Assembly (NCBI GenBank): GCA_020226215.1
Contig: CM035232.1
Location: 16,528,316 to 16,592,315 of the forward strand
Direction of reading: 5' to 3'
Source of the DNA: Sindora glabra
Taxonomy: Eukaryota > Streptophyta > Magnoliopsida > Fabales > Fabaceae
Length of the DNA: 64,000 nucleotides
Part shown: positions 60,610 to 64,000 of the stretch, piece after piece
Position numbering within the stretch: the first letter of the stretch is position 1
Layout of the letters: the number at the start of each line of letters is the position of its first letter
Program-made: the position numbers and the translations under genes
Notes under the pieces: model-generated
The model's database searches: none
What the model saw: only the letters and a program-made list of their open reading frames with translations
Told to the model about the DNA's origin: nothing

Positions 60610-63600
60610 GGTAATAAAAGGAAAGTAATATAATATGGGATGGGATAAATCTAAAATGGGGATTGATGGCTGAGAAAGACCCACCAATTTCTAGGCCTAG
60701 GAGGAACCTCTGTCTGTCTGTGGCTCTGCGGTGTTGGAGCAAAGATGTTTGGTATTTTAGACTTGTACGGTCAAAAAAAAAATCTTTTACAGAGCGAAGA
60801 GCCGTTTATGGTAGGGATAGATGCGATGAATTCACAAACACCATGTTACCATATATACAAAGGTGGCAATTGTAAATGGATCTGGAGGAATGGGATTCGG
60901 TCATTTTTAACCCAACCCGATCATGTTAAGACATCATTGGCCTCAAAGGTTACATCTTTTGGACAGCGCAAAACTCTGAACCTACCATCTTTGATATCTT
61001 TTGGCATCAAATTCCGCGAGGTTAGTCAGTAAAAGTAGTTCGGAAAAGTATGGAATCCAGCTGTAGTAAGATCATTTAGACAACAGATTGGATAAAATTG
61101 ATGTTACTTTTCTTCCCATAGATGAGATCAATTCAATTTGGAGAATGTTTATGTGTGTTCCTATGCATGTCTATTTTCCTACTAGAGAAGTCTTTATGAA
61201 CATCTATTCTGATATTTTGGGTGTATTATATATTTCATTTAATAAATTATAGGATTACTGAACTATCAATCTTATAATTTATTAAAAAAAAGTAATCTTA
61301 AAATACCTTTAAAGAAATATATGTAGTAGGATAAAAATGACTGACCCAAAGTTTCATTTATTTTATTTGAAGATGTTTTTAATAAAAAGAATTTATTTTC
61401 TTGTATATAAAGAGTAATATTTTATTTTGTATCTTATAATTAAAAAAATGATATATAAAATTATGATAATGTTAAAAAATAATTTTTTTTATTTTTTTAA
61501 TAAAGAAAGAAATTTGTCCCCTATCAAATTTTCTTTCAAACATATAAAATATTTTTCATTGTATTAAAATTTTATATTATATCCCAAAAAAAAGAGAGAA
61601 GCCTAAATTACTTTGATTAACACACCACATAACTCAACTAATAATTAATCCTCATCTTAAGTCCCTATACTCGGTAGAAGTATCATCAAAAATGGGTTGT
61701 CCAAAATCATCCCCTTTGTTGACTACCATGAAACGTTTGATCCAATGACTTGGATGATAGAAGATATGGGCTCAACTCTTCAAAGTGAAATTGGGCCTAA
61801 AGAATTCTGATTTACAAATTTCAACGGAAACTATGAGTATTTGGCAGCCCAAATTCTTGTAATCCCTGGCCCATTTGACCACCCAGGCCCGGATTATTAA
61901 CTAGTAAGGGTAAAAAGGCTTAAAATATGTGGTGCTAATGTGTCGGTGCAAGTCCGATCCTTTGTTTTGTATGTTGGGTTAGAAATTGTACTGTATTAGA
62001 GATATCATAAACCTGATCAATCTCTGTGAGAAAAATGTGTATTTTGGCCAGTATAAGAAAAAACTTAAGCTTTACTTGGAATAATTTTTTAGAATTAAAT
62101 TGGTTCATTTCAATAGAAATATTGTTAATACATTTGTAAATCAATTTTATTGTTTGAAATTATGTCAAATATAATAATTTGAATTCATTTAAAATTGAAT
62201 CCTTTTATTTGAAACATATTGAAAAATGTATAAAAAAACTATCTTTTGATAAATTTTGATGGTATTATAATAAAAAGTTTTAAGATGAGAATAAATTTTT
62301 TTAATATAGCATGTGTTTTATGTCATATAAAATAAATTCTATTAAAATTTTTAATAAATTTAATATATTTTAAAATGATACAAATCTAATTAAAATAAAA
62401 TGAAATGAAAACTTTAACTTAAACCGAGACATTATTTTTAAAAAATTATTTTAAAATAAAATAAAATAAATTCTCCCAATGTATTCCTATTTTTTTTTAT
62501 TAAATATGAGAATAATTTCTATCTAAGACAAAAGCATTAAACACTAAACTTCTTTCAATAAAGGTCTCCTTAAAAATCAAATTCTTTAGGATGATAAAAT
62601 GAAATGTTTGTTAGTGGTAAAAACTACAAAGAAAGGCAAATATTTAATTAAAAGCCATGATTTTCTTCCTTTTTTAATAGTAGAAATCATAATTTAATAT
62701 TATTATAAAATCCTCCTTAATTAAATACACGCAAATGATACCCTAATTTTTTAATAATAAAAATGGTAATCTATTTAAGCCATTGCGCTATTATTAAGGT
62801 GTCGGCACAACATTCCAATTTTAAAAACAGATTAAAAAGTTATTGAAAAAAAAAAACCACCGTCAAATATTATATCTTCATACCGTTTAAGTCTCGCAAA
62901 ATATCATAGATCTTTTTTTTTTTTTGGGAGATTAAAATATCATAGATATTTTAATTTTAATCCCAAATTAACGTGCTTTGATACGAACAGCACATCCTCC
63001 GCTGTCGAAATCCATCCATCCCACTTGATCGCCGAGGTTGGGACCCTTATCTCTCCACTGCTTTTCATGCCAATAATAATAATAATAAGGAAATAATCTT
63101 CCATTATAGAACTTATAATTTTTAATTAAAATTTAACTTTTAATAACAATTTTATATTTACCTTTCATTTAAATTTACATTCTCAAATTTTTTGCGTTAG
63201 TATAAGAGATGTAAATCCGTAATCAAGTGATTTCATCAATCTCCTCGGCACTATTTAAACACATCCATTTGCTCTGAGTAACAATCAATTAAAATTTAAA
63301 TAATAACCTAATCTCCATCGTAATATAATTCATACGAACTCTTATATAGTTTTTATTATAATAATACGGATGATTAATTTATTATATGTATATACATAAA
63401 TTGAATTTAGAATATAACAAAAAGTAAAACTTTGAAGATATATAAAATGTCTATCGAAACAAAAGTTGTTAGCAAAGTTTTCATATACTTAAAAATATTT
63501 CAGAAAATAGAAATTAATATTAATAGTTCTAAATCTTAACAAATGGGTATATATACAGTTTTTCTATATACTTAAGATTTTTCTTTTGAATCTGCATGAA

Positions 63601-64000
63601 AATCATGATCTAAAATATTGAAAACGTTTTCGAAGGAAGCAGCTGTCCCGACGCAAACTGTGGTGTCAGTTATATATGAACATTCGATCTTACAATAAAA
63701 CTATAAAATTGGAACTATATAACTAAAACCAAACCATAATTTATGTGCCAGCCTGCAGCCTGCAGGCCAGCATTTACTAAATCATGTACATATAAATAAT
63801 ATTATCATTAAATAATCTAATTTTAGTTATAACAAAACAATCACACATTTGTTGTGCGGTCAATTATGTCTTTATCCGTGTGATTTATTCCATTTTTTAT
63901 TTCTCTTAATTTAAAGAAAACCGTATATACTTTTATAAAATTAAAATTCTTTTGCGATGGGTCACACGCCATACTAATTACAGGGTGCTCTGTAGTATTT
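60610..64000. other. Intergenic DNA right of the RING-H2 gene
   Basis: Promoter and leader of the minus-strand RING gene are expected in the first few hundred bases. ORFs at 60663-60875 and 60745-61032 (+) overlap each other and show no family likeness. From 61,060 to the end the sequence is AT-rich without visible genes. Near 63,750-63,775 a short palindromic 'gcctgcagcctgcaggc' stands out in base composition only. Confidence 0.45.

Noticed and set aside
60663..61032. Two overlapping plus-strand ORFs
   Set aside because: They lie in the promoter side of the RING-H2 gene, overlap each other and lack motifs or splice-supported extension.

Overview
The window reads as nuclear DNA of a dicot-like flowering plant. 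It is strongly AT-rich, with small intron-containing genes of plant type (UBP22-like deubiquitinase, ARPC3, a type-B MGDG synthase, a RING-H2 protein, an ECA1/prolamin-like secreted protein) and long stretches of retrotransposons, foldback/MITE-like repeats and (TA)n microsatellites. There is no operon structure and no sign of bacterial or organellar DNA. The species cannot be fixed from what is visible.

Layout. 1-2,825 (-): 5' half of a UBP22-like gene whose 3' exons lie off the left edge. 3,800-7,290: a foldback-like element with a second hairpin inside. 7,513-13,739: a Ty3/gypsy-type LTR element with both LTRs and target duplication but no visible RT/integrase. 16,096-16,368 (-): an orphan two-helix ORF. 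18,041-25,435: a direct tandem duplication carrying an acidic nuclear-type protein gene. The right copy (23,721-25,270, -) is intact. The left copy (20,504-20,863, -) lost its first exon, most of its acidic tract and its basic tail. An ECA1-like gene (22,421-22,747, -) sits between the copies. 26,265-35,135: a small inverted-repeat element split by an 8.3 kb Copia element, which is itself split by a 1.65 kb solo LTR. 36,778-37,883 (-): ARPC3, four coding exons. 41,906-44,673 (-): MGDG synthase, eight exons, 457 residues. 46,390-49,072 (-): a Copia gag-integrase remnant. 49,144-51,929: a decayed LTR pair. 52,475-57,560: two ~800 bp inverted arms enclosing a 5'-truncated LINE with an 18 bp target duplication. 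58,409-60,609 (-): RING-H2 gene, four exons, 248 residues. 60,610-64,000: no gene seen.

The host genes belong to unrelated processes: SAGA-type histone deubiquitination, actin nucleation, galactolipid synthesis, ubiquitin ligation and reproductive secretion. Nothing suggests a functional cluster. Every recognised host gene is on the minus strand. Exon models were built by hand from splice signals, reading phase and remembered family conservation. No alignment or expression data were available.

The most interesting parts are the nested and inverted repeat structures and the tandem acidic-protein duplication. I found no convincing previously undescribed molecular system.
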